From Thermoanaerobaculales bacterium (GTDB lineage: Bacteria; Acidobacteriota; Thermoanaerobaculia; Thermoanaerobaculales; Sulfomarinibacteraceae), in the NCBI GenBank assembly GCA_025456145.1, contig JALOLD010000001.1:1-64000 (forward strand): a stretch of DNA of 64,000 nt. Direction: 5' to 3'. The position numbers and the translations under genes are program-made. The notes below the pieces were generated by a model, which saw only the letters and a program-made list of their open reading frames with translations, did no database searches and had not been told where the DNA came from. Shown one piece after another: positions 36,748 through 46,203 of the stretch (positions within the stretch are counted from its first letter, which is position 1; each line of letters begins with the position of its first letter).

Positions 36748-38670
36748 TTACCTGCTCTCCTCGGCCTCGACGTCGACGTACTCGGCGTCGATGACGTCGT
36801 CGTCGGCTGCCGACCCGGTCCCTCCCGAGGGCTCGTGAGGAGCTCTGGCAGGGCCCGAGCCGCTCTCGGCGGTGGCCGCCTGGTAGAGCACACCGGCAAT
36901 CTGGTGGCTGGCCTGGGTGAGACGCTCGTAGAGCGCGTCCATTCGGTCCTCTGCGCCCTCTTCGAGGGCCTTCTTGGCCTCGGCCAGGACCTCCTCGACC
37001 TTCTTCGTCTCGCTCTCCGGGAGCTTCGCCCGGTTCTCGTTGACCAGCTTCTCGGTCGAGTAGACGAGGCCGTCGAGCTTGTTCCGGGTCTCGATGGCCT
37101 TGCGCTTCGCGGCGTCGTCCGTGGCGTGGGTCTGGGCCTCTCCCACCATCCGGTCGATCTCGTCGGTGCTCAAGCCCGAGGAGCTCGTGATCTGGATCTT
37201 CTGCTCCTGACCGGTGCCGCGGTCCTTGGCCGCCACGTGCAGGATCCCGTTGGCATCGATGTCGAACGTGACCTCGATCTGGGGGATGCCCCGAGGGGCC
37301 GGCGGAATGCCCATCAGGTGGAACCTGCCGAGCGTCCGGTTGTCCCCCGCCATCGAGCGCTCGCCCTGGAGAACGTGGATCTCGACCTGGTTCTGGTTGT
37401 CGTCGGCGGTCGAGTAGACCTTGCTCTTCCTGGTCGGGATGGTGGTGTTGCGCGGAATCACGACGTCGGTGACTCCTCCCAGCGTCTCGACGCCGAGCGA
37501 CAGCGGAGTGACGTCGAGCAGGAGCACGTCCTTGACCTCGCCCGAGAGCACACCCGCCTGGACCGCGGCCCCGACGGCCACGACCTCGTCCGGGTTGACC
37601 CCCCGATGGGGCTCCTTGCCGAAGAAGTCGGTCACCAGCTTCTGGACCATGGGGATCCGGGTCGATCCGCCGACCAGCACGACCTCGTCGACGTTCTTGG
37701 CCTCGAGGCCCGCGTCCTTGAGGGCTTTGCGACAGGGCTCGAGAGTCCGATCGACGAGCGGAGAGATCATCTGCTCGAACTTCGAGCGGGTGAGCTTGAG
37801 CGCGAGGTGCTTCGGACCCGACGCGTCGGCGGTGATGAACGGCAGGTTGATGTCGGACTCCATGGTCGAGCTGAGCTCCATCTTGGCCTTCTCACCGGCC
37901 TCCTTGAGCCGCTGCAGCGCCATCCGGTCCTTGCTCAGGTCGACGCCCTGATCCTTCTTGAACTCGTCCACCATCCAGTCGATGACGAGCTGGTCGATGT
38001 CGTCCCCGCCGAGATGGGTGTCCCCGTTGGTCGACTTGACCTCGACGACGCCGGCGCCGACCTCGAGGATCGAGATGTCGAAGGTCCCGCCGCCGAAGTC
38101 GAAGACGGCGATCGTCTCGTCGTCCTTCTTGTCGAGACCATAGGCCAGCGCCGCGGCGGTCGGCTCGTTGACCAGCCTCAGCACCTCGAGACCGGCGATC
38201 TGGCCGGCGTCCTTGGTCGCCTGACGCTGGGCGTCGTTGAAGTAGGCCGGCACGGTGATGACCGCTTTGGTCACCGGGCCGCCGATATGGTCCTCGGCCG
38301 CGGCCTTGAGCTTCTGCAGCACCATCGCCGAGATCTCGGGAGGCGAGTAGATCTTGCCGAGGATCGAGATCCGTGCGGTGTCGTTCTCTCCCTTGACCAC
38401 CTTGTAGGGGACGGTCTTGATCTCCGAGGCCACCTCGTCGAATCGGCGGCCCATGAACCGCTTCACCGACGACACGGTGTTCTCCGGGTTGGTGACCGCC
38501 TGTCGCTTCGCGACCTGGCCGACGAGACGCTCGCCCGACTGGTTGATGGCGACGACCGACGCGGTCGTCCGGTTTCCTTCCTGGTTCTGGATGACGGTGG
38601 GCTTGCCGCCCTCCATGACGGCAACGACCGAGTTGGTCGTGCCGAGGTCGATTCCGATGACCTTTGACAT
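36748..38670 (-). CDS. dnaK: Chaperone protein DnaK (Hsp70)
   Basis: The 640-residue protein has all Hsp70 landmarks: GIDLGTTNS at the N-terminus, [25 protein letters not shown], the substrate domain with [13 protein letters not shown], and an acidic tail. It folds and protects proteins with DnaJ and GrpE, neither of which is in this window. Transcription starts from a consensus promoter overlapped by an HspR-type operator; the downstream genes are hspR and a sigma factor. That gives a feedback circuit typical of HspR systems. Confidence 0.98.
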   Translation of the reverse strand: MSKVIGIDLGTTNSVVAVMEGGKPTVIQNQEGNRTTASVVAINQSGERLVGQVAKRQAVTNPENTVSSVKRFMGRRFDEVASEIKTVPYKVVKGENDTARISILGKIYSPPEISAMVLQKLKAAAEDHIGGPVTKAVITVPAYFNDAQRQATKDAGQIAGLEVLRLVNEPTAAALAYGLDKKDDETIAVFDFGGGTFDISILEVGAGVVEVKSTNGDTHLGGDDIDQLVIDWMVDEFKKDQGVDLSKDRMALQRLKEAGEKAKMELSSTMESDINLPFITADASGPKHLALKLTRSKFEQMISPLVDRTLEPCRKALKDAGLEAKNVDEVVLVGGSTRIPMVQKLVTDFFGKEPHRGVNPDEVVAVGAAVQAGVLSGEVKDVLLLDVTPLSLGVETLGGVTDVVIPRNTTIPTRKSKVYSTADDNQNQVEIHVLQGERSMAGDNRTLGRFHLMGIPPAPRGIPQIEVTFDIDANGILHVAAKDRGTGQEQKIQITSSSGLSTDEIDRMVGEAQTHATDDAAKRKAIETRNKLDGLVYSTEKLVNENRAKLPESETKKVEEVLAEAKKALEEGAEDRMDALYERLTQASHQIAGVLYQAATAESGSGPARAPHEPSGGTGSAADDDVIDAEYVDVEAEESR

Positions 38671-38705
38671 GCTGATGTCCTCCTCAGGTTCCGCGGTCCG
38701 GAACC

Positions 38706-38734
38706 AAGATAAGACTTGAGTCTGAGTTTGTCAA
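38706..38734 (-). promoter_or_regulatory. dnaK promoter
   Basis: On the minus strand a perfect TTGACA (38729-38734), a 17-base spacer and TATCTT (38706-38711) precede dnaK, with the -10 box 35 bases before the ATG. This is the best sigma-70 promoter in the window. Confidence 0.8.
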
Positions 38735-38737
38735 GTC
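38713..38737. promoter_or_regulatory. HAIR-like HspR operator over the dnaK promoter
   Basis: GACTTGA and TCAAGTC form a perfect 7-bp inverted repeat with an 11-base gap. The arrangement CTTGAGT-N7-TGTCAAG (38715-38735) matches the known HAIR box CTTGAGT-N7-ACTCAAG in 12 of 14 bases. It covers the spacer and the -35 box of the dnaK promoter, as expected of a repressor site. Confidence 0.75.
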
Positions 38738-38783
38738 CTTGTTTCACCCTGGCCGATGCGGGTTTGATTCGCTCCCCGGGGGG

Positions 38784-40091
38784 TCAGGGCAAGAGGATCA
38801 GACCCGGTCCGGTTCGGTCGACCGAGTCCGGGGTCTCACCCTCCCAGGCGAGGTTCCGGCTCAGGATGAGCATCGGAACGGGCTGGCCGCGGCTGTCCGA
38901 TCCGGTGAACATCAGCTTGTCTCCGCGGATGGCGATCCGGTAGGGACGTCCCCAGGGGTCGTTGAGATGAACCGGGTCCATCCCCGAGCGAGAGAGCTCG
39001 TCGAGGCCGCCGGGGTACAGGCCGTGGAGCACGAACTCGGTTTCCGCCGCTCGGGCCAGCCACTCCATCCGCAGCCATGATTGGCTCTCGACAACGATGT
39101 CCTCCCAGAACTCGAGACAGCCCCGGAAGGTCGGGTTCATCGGGTTGCGAGGCATCACGGTCAGCGCGAAACCGAGAAGAACCAGGAACGGAGCGGCGAG
39201 CCACGGAAGACGGTTGAGCAACCACCGCGGAGCGGTCTTGGCCACCGGTTCGCTGAGCAGCTCGGCCTCGACGATCTCCTCCCTGCTCCGCACCCGTACG
39301 AGCCCCAGCTCGAGGAGCTCGGCGAGCGACTTGCAGGTCTCGAACTCGATGAGCGGGCTCGCCAGGATGAGCTCGTGGACGTCGTCGAGACCGTTGACGA
39401 GCTGGTAGACGGCCAGCTGATCCGGCGTCACCTGCCCCTCGGCCGGCTCGCTCCGGACCGGAGGCGGTCCTTCCTGTGGGGTCTCGGTGAAGCTGAAGCC
39501 GAAGTCGTCGAAGTCGTCGTCGGAAGGCTCGACGACTCGCAGCGCGCGACCCGGGTCGACCTTGACGAGGACGGCGTTCCGGTCGGGCAGCCGCTGCTCG
39601 ATGAACGGCCACTCGTCGGTCATCCGGGCGCCTTCCATGATGATGTGGTCGGCTGCCATCGGCTCGGTGAGCTCGCGGTCGAAGTCGATGTCCGACTCCT
39701 GGGAGAAGTGGTAGTCGCCGTCGTTCCAGCGGAAGATCCGGTAGACGATCTGGAGGATCTGCTGCTGCAGGGCCGAGCGAACCGTGTCGACCGTCACGAC
39801 CCCGTGGTCGATGAGGATCCGGCCGAGCCGTTGCAGCGTCTCCTGCTGGCGGTCGAGAGCCTCCTGCAGCTCCTGCTTCTCGACCTCTCCCCGCTTGAGG
39901 AGGATCAGCCCGATCAGGTCCTCGGTGTGCTGGTTCAGCGTCGAGGCGCCGACGATCGTCCCGTCGACGAACGATACCGTCGTCACATTGTCGTCCGACT
40001 TGAGCGTCAGCACCCCGGTTTTTCGCTGAAGCGAGATCAGCTGCAGGATGTCTGCGAAGGAGAAGTCGCGGAGGGTTCCCTCGAGGGCCAT
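38784..40091 (-). CDS. DUF4388 protein with transmembrane helix and GspG-like C-terminus
   Basis: The 435-residue protein starts with DUF4388 (PatA N-terminal-type; residues 3-100, GTLRDFSFADILQLISLQ and KTGVLTL), a small domain found in signalling and motility proteins. A linker and a winged-helix-like part follow (about 205-270), then one transmembrane segment (about 295-312). The C-terminal part after the helix, with YPGGLDEL, DPWGRPYRI and GSDSRGQ, resembles the end of the type II secretion major pseudopilin GspG. The role is unknown. It is one base after the TPR/zinc-ribbon gene and likely co-transcribed with it. Confidence 0.82.
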   Translation of the reverse strand: MALEGTLRDFSFADILQLISLQRKTGVLTLKSDDNVTTVSFVDGTIVGASTLNQHTEDLIGLILLKRGEVEKQELQEALDRQQETLQRLGRILIDHGVVTVDTVRSALQQQILQIVYRIFRWNDGDYHFSQESDIDFDRELTEPMAADHIIMEGARMTDEWPFIEQRLPDRNAVLVKVDPGRALRVVEPSDDDFDDFGFSFTETPQEGPPPVRSEPAEGQVTPDQLAVYQLVNGLDDVHELILASPLIEFETCKSLAELLELGLVRVRSREEIVEAELLSEPVAKTAPRWLLNRLPWLAAPFLVLLGFALTVMPRNPMNPTFRGCLEFWEDIVVESQSWLRMEWLARAAETEFVLHGLYPGGLDELSRSGMDPVHLNDPWGRPYRIAIRGDKLMFTGSDSRGQPVPMLILSRNLAWEGETPDSVDRTGPGLILLP

Positions 40092-40092
40092 C

Positions 40093-41898
40093 TCACCTCC
40101 TCGACCACGACAGGATCAAACCCTGCAGCCAGACCCCGACCAGCGCGAGGCCGAGGAGCACGACGATCGGCTGTGTCGGCATCGTCGGCTCGATCACCGC
40201 GAGAAACCGCGGTACCCAGACGGTCAGCCCGACGAGCGCGATCCAGGCCACCAGCCCCAGCCCGATCCCGAGCCACACGCGATCCCGGAGCACCTGATAC
40301 GCCCCCGGCGCCAACAGGGCGACCAACCTCCTCACGATGGTCGTCCACCGGTCCCAACGTCTCACCTGGGCGAGCTTCGCGGTCTGCTGGTCGATCGGGA
40401 CGAGGTCCCTCTGGAGAAAGACCGACACGCACTGTCGGCAGTACACTGCGCTCTCGCCGGGCTCGTCGTCGAGGCGATAGACCTTGCCGCACTTGGTGCA
40501 CTCCCGGGCCGGCGGAAACCACCTCAGCCGGACCGCCAGCACGACGAGCCCGAGCAGCCCGCTGACCCAGAACACCACCGACAACGGGCTCAGCAGCTCA
40601 CGGAGAGTTCGCCAGGTGCCGGCGCCGTAGCCGAGGACGAGTCGCTGCTCCTCGGACAGGCTGGCGACGAACTCCTTGACATCCGCCGACGACACGTCCG
40701 GGTACCTGATCCGCGGGTCGCGGCCCCGGTGCCCCAGGGTGGCGGACCGACCCCCCGCGAGCTCCCTGGCCTTGGCCCGTGCGGCGTCACCCTGTTGGAA
40801 TCTCCGATTGAGATCGTAGGCCGACGAGAGGTTGTGGTATGCCAGCGCGGTCCTGCCATCGGTCGCGATCGCGGCGTCGTACTGCTGGATCGCGAGCTGG
40901 ACGTTGCCGTCCTCGATTGCCAGGTTGCCGAGAAAAACGAACGGGCGTGCGTCACCGAGGGGCTCCGCGGCGGCGGCCTGGAACTCGACCTTCGCCGACT
41001 CGATCGCCGAGTGCATCCGCAGCAGCTCTCCGAGGATCAGATGGTAGGTCGAGTCGCCGGCGAACTCCTCCCGGACCCCGATGAGCTCGCGCAGGGCCGA
41101 CGGGTTGAGCTGGCGCTCGTCGAGCATGACCGACACCCGCTCGGTCACCGGCGGCACGCGGATCAACGCCCGCTGCCAGGTCGCGGCCGCCATCGGGAGC
41201 AGGGCGAGAATGATGCACCCGGCAATCGCGATCCCGCGCTGGAGGTCGTCGAGGTAGATCCAGCCGATGACCGAGAGGTACACGACCAGCCACCACGGCC
41301 CGAGCCCTGCGAACAGCGGCAGGAGGATGAGCACGGCGCCGAACACGGCGGCATTGGCGCCATCGAAGACCATTCGGCCGGATACCATCGCGTCGTGGGC
41401 CGTGCGCCGGATCGTCCGGAGCATCAGCACGACGACACCTGCCGCTGCCGTCGCCGCAACCCCGAGCAACATCCAGATCAGCACCGTGACAGCGAGACTC
41501 CGCCGGGTCTCTTCGAAGCGCAGGCTCGCCCCCAGCCCCTTGAGGTACCACGTCGCACTCGCGAGGAAGCTCCCCTCGCCCCATGCCCGACGAGCCAACA
41601 GGAAGTAGCCCGCCGGCAGCTCCGGGTCGATGCGCACCGCGGTCTCGAGCATCTCGGTGCTTTGTTCGGGATGGGCCTGAGCCCAAGCGACGAGCGCCGA
41701 AGCGTATGGCGTCATCCGCCGAAGATCGACCTCCTCGGCGGTGTTGACGAGCTCGTCCACCGGCTCTCTGAGCGATCGTCCATCCGACGCCGAGAGGGCC
41801 TCCTGGACCGCGAACCACGCCTCGTCAACCGATGCCGCGACGGGAAGGCTGGCGACTGTCGCGAGAAGCAGCGGGACGAAGACCCGGAGTGGTCTCAT
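40093..41898 (-). CDS. Membrane TPR protein with zinc ribbon
   Basis: The 601-residue protein has a signal peptide (1-22) and TPR-like repeats around 70-115 and 315-370 (VFLGNLAIEDGNVQLAIQQY). Several membrane helices lie at about 135-165, 185-245 and 450-475, and two more near the C-terminus. A zinc ribbon lies near 490-515 (CTKCGK ... YCRQC). No enzyme motif is seen. The start overlaps the stop of the DUF1844 gene by four bases (ATGA). With DUF4388 downstream it makes a three-gene coupled unit of unknown function. Confidence 0.78.
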   Translation of the reverse strand: MRPLRVFVPLLLATVASLPVAASVDEAWFAVQEALSASDGRSLREPVDELVNTAEEVDLRRMTPYASALVAWAQAHPEQSTEMLETAVRIDPELPAGYFLLARRAWGEGSFLASATWYLKGLGASLRFEETRRSLAVTVLIWMLLGVAATAAAGVVVLMLRTIRRTAHDAMVSGRMVFDGANAAVFGAVLILLPLFAGLGPWWLVVYLSVIGWIYLDDLQRGIAIAGCIILALLPMAAATWQRALIRVPPVTERVSVMLDERQLNPSALRELIGVREEFAGDSTYHLILGELLRMHSAIESAKVEFQAAAAEPLGDARPFVFLGNLAIEDGNVQLAIQQYDAAIATDGRTALAYHNLSSAYDLNRRFQQGDAARAKARELAGGRSATLGHRGRDPRIRYPDVSSADVKEFVASLSEEQRLVLGYGAGTWRTLRELLSPLSVVFWVSGLLGLVVLAVRLRWFPPARECTKCGKVYRLDDEPGESAVYCRQCVSVFLQRDLVPIDQQTAKLAQVRRWDRWTTIVRRLVALLAPGAYQVLRDRVWLGIGLGLVAWIALVGLTVWVPRFLAVIEPTMPTQPIVVLLGLALVGVWLQGLILSWSRR

Positions 41899-42290
41899 CT
41901 GCTGCGCTGGAGGAAGAGCGTTCGCAGTTGGTAGATGACGTTCGAGAGCACCTGCTTCTCTTCTCCGGACAAGTTCCCCTTGGTCTTGCTCTCGAGCATG
42001 CCGAGGATCTCGATCACCTGCTGCGCCTCCGCCGGTTGCGCCGGCAGCCCCTGCGCACCGGTGATCAGCAGCTCCGCCTGCTGGGCAAGCCCGGCGACCA
42101 GGTCGAGGAAGTGGGGGCTGGTCACCGCGGTGGACGGGTTCTCGCGCACCGCCGGCGTCGCCGCCGGAGCGGCGGACCGTGGGGAGGTCGTGACGGTCGG
42201 CGGTGCGTCCGGCCGAAGCTCGCCACTGTCGTCAAACCTCCGCCGGTCAACGACCTTGATCCTGCGGGGCCCTTCAGCAGATTCGCTCAA
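41895..42290 (-). CDS. DUF1844 family protein
   Basis: The 131-residue protein shows the DUF1844 pattern: KVVDRRRFDDSG near the start, a helix around FLDLVAGLAQQAELLI and the C-terminal block EILGMLESKTKGNLSGEE. DUF1844 is a short conserved family of unknown role, common in Acidobacteriota and delta-type proteobacteria. The TTG at 42290 is chosen because GGAGG lies five bases upstream, giving MSESAEG; a TTG at 42302 is less well placed. It is the first gene of the three-gene unit. Confidence 0.78.
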   Translation of the reverse strand: MSESAEGPRRIKVVDRRRFDDSGELRPDAPPTVTTSPRSAAPAATPAVRENPSTAVTSPHFLDLVAGLAQQAELLITGAQGLPAQPAEAQQVIEILGMLESKTKGNLSGEEKQVLSNVIYQLRTLFLQRSR

Positions 42291-42393
42291 GCGGTCCTCC
42301 AAGCTTGCCGTCGTTCGACCATAGTACGAGGCTCATGCGGCACGATCAAGAGCGTCGTCCCGGCGGCGCCGGCCCTCGCCGTCCCCGAGGAGA

Positions 42394-43176
42394 TCAGGGC
42401 TTCCGGAACTGCGGCTTGCGGCGCTCGAGAAAGGCCGCGGTGCCCTCCTTCATCTGATCGCTCGCCGCACCGACGCCGAACAGCGTCGCCTCGAGGAGAC
42501 AGCCGTCGTCGAGCCCCATGTCGAGGCCCGAGCCGACGGCCTCGAGACAGAGACCGAGAGCGAGCGGTCCGTTGCCCCGAATCGAGGCGAGCAGCCGGTC
42601 CACGGACGCCTCGAGGTCATCGGGTTCGCAGACCACGTTGACCAGCCCGATCCGGCAGGCCTCGTCGGCCGGGACGTTGCGTCCGCTGAGCAGCAGCTCG
42701 AGGGCCCGGCCTCGCCCGACCAGACGCGGCAGCCGCTGGGTGCCGCCATAGCCCGGGATCAGCCCGAGCTTGACCTCGGGTTGGCCGAGCACCGCCTTGG
42801 TGGAGGCGACCCGGAGGTGGCAGGCCATCGCGAGCTCGCAACCGCCACCCAGGGCGAACCCGTTGATCGCCGCGACCACCGGCCGGTCGAGCTTCTCGAG
42901 TCGACGAAAGACCGCCTGCCCACGCAGCGCGAACTCCTTGGCCGCGACCGGGTCGAGCGCGGTCAGCTCGGAGATGTCGGCGCCCGCGACGAACGCCTTG
43001 TCCCCTGCGCCGGTGACGACCACGGCGTCGATCGAGGCGTCGTCCTCGATTGCCGCAATCGCCCGGTCGAGCTCGGCGATGGTGGCAATGTTGAGAGCGT
43101 TGAGCTTCTCCGGCCGGTTGACGGTGATCCAGCGGACGCCATCACGGTCGACGATCTTCAGGTTGGCGAACGTCAT
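42394..43176 (-). CDS. Enoyl-CoA hydratase/isomerase family protein (crotonase)
   Basis: The 260-residue crotonase-fold enzyme hydrates trans-2-enoyl-CoA in beta-oxidation or a related pathway. The oxyanion-hole strands AFVAGADISEL and NGFALGGGCELAMACHL are present, as are the catalytic glutamates in GQPEVKLGLIPGYGGTQ and RALELLL. Length is standard. GGGAGG precedes the ATG. It lies alone between the DUF1844 unit and the small envelope genes; the main fad operon is 4 kb away. Confidence 0.92.
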   Translation of the reverse strand: MTFANLKIVDRDGVRWITVNRPEKLNALNIATIAELDRAIAAIEDDASIDAVVVTGAGDKAFVAGADISELTALDPVAAKEFALRGQAVFRRLEKLDRPVVAAINGFALGGGCELAMACHLRVASTKAVLGQPEVKLGLIPGYGGTQRLPRLVGRGRALELLLSGRNVPADEACRIGLVNVVCEPDDLEASVDRLLASIRGNGPLALGLCLEAVGSGLDMGLDDGCLLEATLFGVGAASDQMKEGTAAFLERRKPQFRKP

Positions 43177-43316
43177 CGAGGTCCTCCCGATCCCGGCCGC
43201 CTCTCGCTGCCCCGGCCGGGCTGGCCCGGAGTGTAACGCGGATCGGCGCCGGGAGCCGACATCGAAACGCGGCGGACACCGCCGCCGCGTAGGTTACCCG
43301 AATGGAGAGGGATCGC

Positions 43317-43775
43317 TCAGTCGAAGTCGGACGGGCTGACCGCCCGGTCTACGCCCGCGTCGAGCACGTGGTTGGCCGAGAACCCGTGCCCGAGGCGCTT
43401 CGCCATGTAGTCGCGGAGCTTGCCCACCTCGCGCCACAGCAGCGCCTCGACGAAAACCCTCGACACCGGGCTGTCGGGCCTCGCGGGGAGGTACTCGATA
43501 CCGACCTGAGCGGCGATCTGCGACAGCTCACCATGGGTCAACAACTCGTCGACCTCCCAGGTCGTCGGGGCGATGTTCCACAGCTTGAGCTTCTCGAGCG
43601 AGGTCGCGGGGTCCGGAGTCGCCTCCTCCCAGCCGAGGGCGATGTCGATCACCATCTGCGAAAACTCGCCGTGGGTGATGGACTGATCGCCGGACGCCTG
43701 CTCGGCATCGCCCTGCGCCCAGAGCGGCGCGGCCAATGTGAGCACCACGGCACTGACGATGATCAGGCATCGCAT
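43317..43775 (-). CDS. Small exported protein with internal repeat
   Basis: The 152-residue product has a signal peptide (1-21, ending PLWAQG). Two halves share a motif: ITHGEFSQMVIDIALGW (about 32-48) and LTHGELSQIAAQVGIEY (about 79-95). This suggests a duplicated helical unit; a distant resemblance to SLH domains is possible. GGAGG precedes the chosen start at 43775. It follows the polysaccharide export gene by 72 bp on the same strand and may belong to the same transcript. No function can be assigned. Confidence 0.7.
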   Translation of the reverse strand: MRCLIIVSAVVLTLAAPLWAQGDAEQASGDQSITHGEFSQMVIDIALGWEEATPDPATSLEKLKLWNIAPTTWEVDELLTHGELSQIAAQVGIEYLPARPDSPVSRVFVEALLWREVGKLRDYMAKRLGHGFSANHVLDAGVDRAVSPSDFD

Positions 43776-43847
43776 GAGAACCTCCAGCGTCCGCACATCT
43801 ATCGTACGTCCGGGTCGTTCCACTGTCAAACCGGTGAGCGCCGCCGC

Positions 43848-44690
43848 TCAGAAGAAGCGACGGCGCACGATGAGCACGTCGCCCGCTTCGATGGTCGGGT
43901 CGGGGTTTCTGCCCTTTCGGATGTGCGACAGGTCGAAGGTCATGATCTCCTTCTCCCCGTTCCCGCCCCGGTGGATCTCGATCGTCTGCGACGCGAACTT
44001 GCCGAGCCCGCCGGACTGGGAGATCGCCTGCATCAGCGTCATCCCCGGCGACAGGTCGTACTGACCGGGCTGCGAGATCTCCCCGGTGATGAAGTACTGC
44101 TGCTTGGCCGAGACCGAGACGACGTCACCGGGCTGCAGCACGACGTCCCGGCCGACCTCGCCCGAGCGGACCCCCTCGGTGGGGAAGACCCGGACGACCG
44201 GCGTCCCGTCGTCGGGCTCACTCTGCAGCCGGCGGAGCTCGATGGACGACCCGGCGGTGGTCTTGATTCCACCCGCTTCGGCGAGGATCGCGTGGAGCGA
44301 CGTCTGGCCCTCGAGATAAAAGGTGCCCGGCCGCGCCACCTCCCCGAGCACCGTCACCGGCTGGGAGCGAAACTCCTCGACCTCGACCTGGAGCTGGACA
44401 TCGACGTAGTAGTCCTTCTCGAGCAGCGCCTCGAGCCGGCGGCCGATCTCGGATGTGGTCGAGCCCTCGACCCTGACCCGACCGAGCAGTGGGAAGCTGA
44501 TCTCGCCGTCCACCTCGACCGCGAAGCTCCCAGAGATCTCGTCATGCGTGAAGGCCTCGACGCGGAGCACGTCGCCGGCCCCGATCGTGTAGGCGGTTGA
44601 CCGCGACGGGTCGTCCGGGACCTCCTGGTCGGCGAGCAGCGCGACCGGCGAGGTCAGGGCGACGGCAACAGCCAGGCAAAGCAGGCGCAT
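43848..44690 (-). CDS. Polysaccharide export protein (Wza-like, SLBB domains)
   Basis: The protein (280 residues) has a signal peptide and the Wza/Poly_export domain (YTIGAGDVLRVEAF, residues about 33-46; ISFPLLGRVRVEG), followed by two SLBB-type domains (VTVLGEVARPGTF and YFITGEISQPGQYDL). Such proteins form the outer-membrane pore for exopolysaccharides. The polymerase, Wzc and glycosyltransferases are not nearby, so this is an orphan cluster with a beta-barrel protein. The start at 44690 opens the signal peptide; TACGTT lies six bases upstream, so a leaderless start is possible. An ATG at 44708 is the alternative. Confidence 0.88.
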   Translation of the reverse strand: MRLLCLAVAVALTSPVALLADQEVPDDPSRSTAYTIGAGDVLRVEAFTHDEISGSFAVEVDGEISFPLLGRVRVEGSTTSEIGRRLEALLEKDYYVDVQLQVEVEEFRSQPVTVLGEVARPGTFYLEGQTSLHAILAEAGGIKTTAGSSIELRRLQSEPDDGTPVVRVFPTEGVRSGEVGRDVVLQPGDVVSVSAKQQYFITGEISQPGQYDLSPGMTLMQAISQSGGLGKFASQTIEIHRGGNGEKEIMTFDLSHIRKGRNPDPTIEAGDVLIVRRRFF

Positions 44691-44730
44691 CGGCTGAACG
44701 TAGCACATCGGCGGTCCGAGCGGTTAGCGG

Positions 44731-45996
44731 TCAGTAACCGACCACCAGGCTGAGGGTGACGACGTTGTAGTCGTAGCTGTAGCGATAGATCGTCGAGTCG
44801 CGGTTCTCGTGCAGGTAGCCGCCCCACAGCGAGACATAGGAGCCGAAACGATAACCGAGCCCAAGACCATAGGTGGTGATCGGGTCCTCGCGGTCGAGGC
44901 CGGTCACCAGATCCGGAACCGCATAATCGTTGACCTGGTACCGGCCCCGGAGCTGGGCCCGGAATCGGTTCCGCTCGTACTGGTACTGCAGGCTGCCGCC
45001 GGTCGCGACGTAGTTCGCGTTGATCCCGAAGTTCGAGGGGTAGTCGGAGCGCAGGAGGTCGAGCCGGAGATTCGAGCCGTGGCCGAGATACCAGTGGAGA
45101 TAGCCCTGCATGATGAAGCCGCTGAAGTCCGGGATCACCTCCTCGGCCTCCGGCGGAACGTTGTAGCGGGTCTCTCGGTAGCCGACGACGATCTCGGATC
45201 TGAGAACCGGGTTGATCATCCCCCGGAAGCCGATCGTGAGCTCGTCCGACGCCGACTCGCGGAACTCGTTGGCGATGAACTGGTTCTCCGCGGGCTCGAA
45301 CTCGGTGCGGCGGTAGTCGACATGCATGACGAGGATCTCGCCGAGCTGGTGCAGCCAACCGGCGCCGATCACGAGACGGGTGTAGTCATACCAGAGGTCG
45401 GGGTCCTCGTGCTGGAGATCGGTGTAGTCCGCCTCGATGCTCAAGCCGTCCTTGGGGGTGAACCAGTAGGCCAGCGACAGAGCGCCGAAGTTCTTCTTGT
45501 ACCAGCGATCGCCCCAGTACAGCTCGCCGCCGGGGTCGACCTCGCGGGTTTCGAGGTTGCCCTCCATGTACTTGTAGGTCGCGTCGATCACCAGACCGTT
45601 GGAGAACTCGAAGCCGCCGATCAGGTCGACGAAGTGCGACCACTTGTCGTCGAGCTCGTAGTCCCTGTACTCGCGGTACTGCGGTGTGTAGGAGAACAGG
45701 ATGTACGACTCGTTGATCGGCAGCTCGAACTGGAGCCTGGCACGAGCCATGAGAACCTGGTCCGAGACCGGGTCGTCGGGGGTGAAGAAGATGTTGTCGC
45801 GGTATTGCCAGTTGAGCTGGACTGCCGGGCTGAAGAGAAAGGGACCGACCGGGATCGCCTCGTAGGCGTTGGGCTTGCCGCGCTCCGGCTCGAGCGGCGG
45901 CGCGCCACCCTCGAGGTCACCCTCCTGGGCCGAGGCGACCACCGCGTTCCCGAGAATCAGCACCGTTCCGACAACAACCACCAGGAACTGTCGCAT
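44731..45996 (-). CDS. Outer-membrane beta-barrel protein of the exopolysaccharide cluster
   Basis: The 421-residue protein has a signal peptide (1-24, ending VVASAQ). From about 55 on it is a series of alternating amphipathic strands with aromatic girdles (for example PAVQLNWQYRDNIFF, ILFSYTPQYREY, YGLGLGYRFG), ending in LVVGY. The C-terminal aromatic residue fits BAM-assembled barrels. It resembles the barrel porins found with exopolysaccharide export genes (BBP2-like). The start at 45996 has GGAG upstream. The Wza-like gene follows after 40 bp on the same strand. Confidence 0.85.
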   Translation of the reverse strand: MRQFLVVVVGTVLILGNAVVASAQEGDLEGGAPPLEPERGKPNAYEAIPVGPFLFSPAVQLNWQYRDNIFFTPDDPVSDQVLMARARLQFELPINESYILFSYTPQYREYRDYELDDKWSHFVDLIGGFEFSNGLVIDATYKYMEGNLETREVDPGGELYWGDRWYKKNFGALSLAYWFTPKDGLSIEADYTDLQHEDPDLWYDYTRLVIGAGWLHQLGEILVMHVDYRRTEFEPAENQFIANEFRESASDELTIGFRGMINPVLRSEIVVGYRETRYNVPPEAEEVIPDFSGFIMQGYLHWYLGHGSNLRLDLLRSDYPSNFGINANYVATGGSLQYQYERNRFRAQLRGRYQVNDYAVPDLVTGLDREDPITTYGLGLGYRFGSYVSLWGGYLHENRDSTIYRYSYDYNVVTLSLVVGY

Positions 45997-46091
45997 GACC
46001 GCCGGTCTCCTCGCACGCAATCGGTGAGTGGTCGCCTTCATCAACTACAGTCGCTCTGAGAATCAACCCGACGCTACCAACCGTGACGATG

Positions 46092-46120
46092 ATATTAACA
46101 CGTTCCGATTTGAGCTGCAA
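46092..46120 (-). promoter_or_regulatory. Promoter of the beta-barrel/polysaccharide export unit
   Basis: On the minus strand TTGCAG (46115-46120), a 17-base spacer and TAATAT (46092-46097) form a promoter in an AT-rich pocket 95 bases upstream of the chosen start. The rest of the gap has no gene. Confidence 0.5.
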
Positions 46121-46203
46121 TTTCCGTCACATTTCTGCGCGCTGAGACAGCCCGGATTTCGCCGCAATCTGAGCGGAATTCCCCTCGGTAATCGGGCTCG
46201 GGC

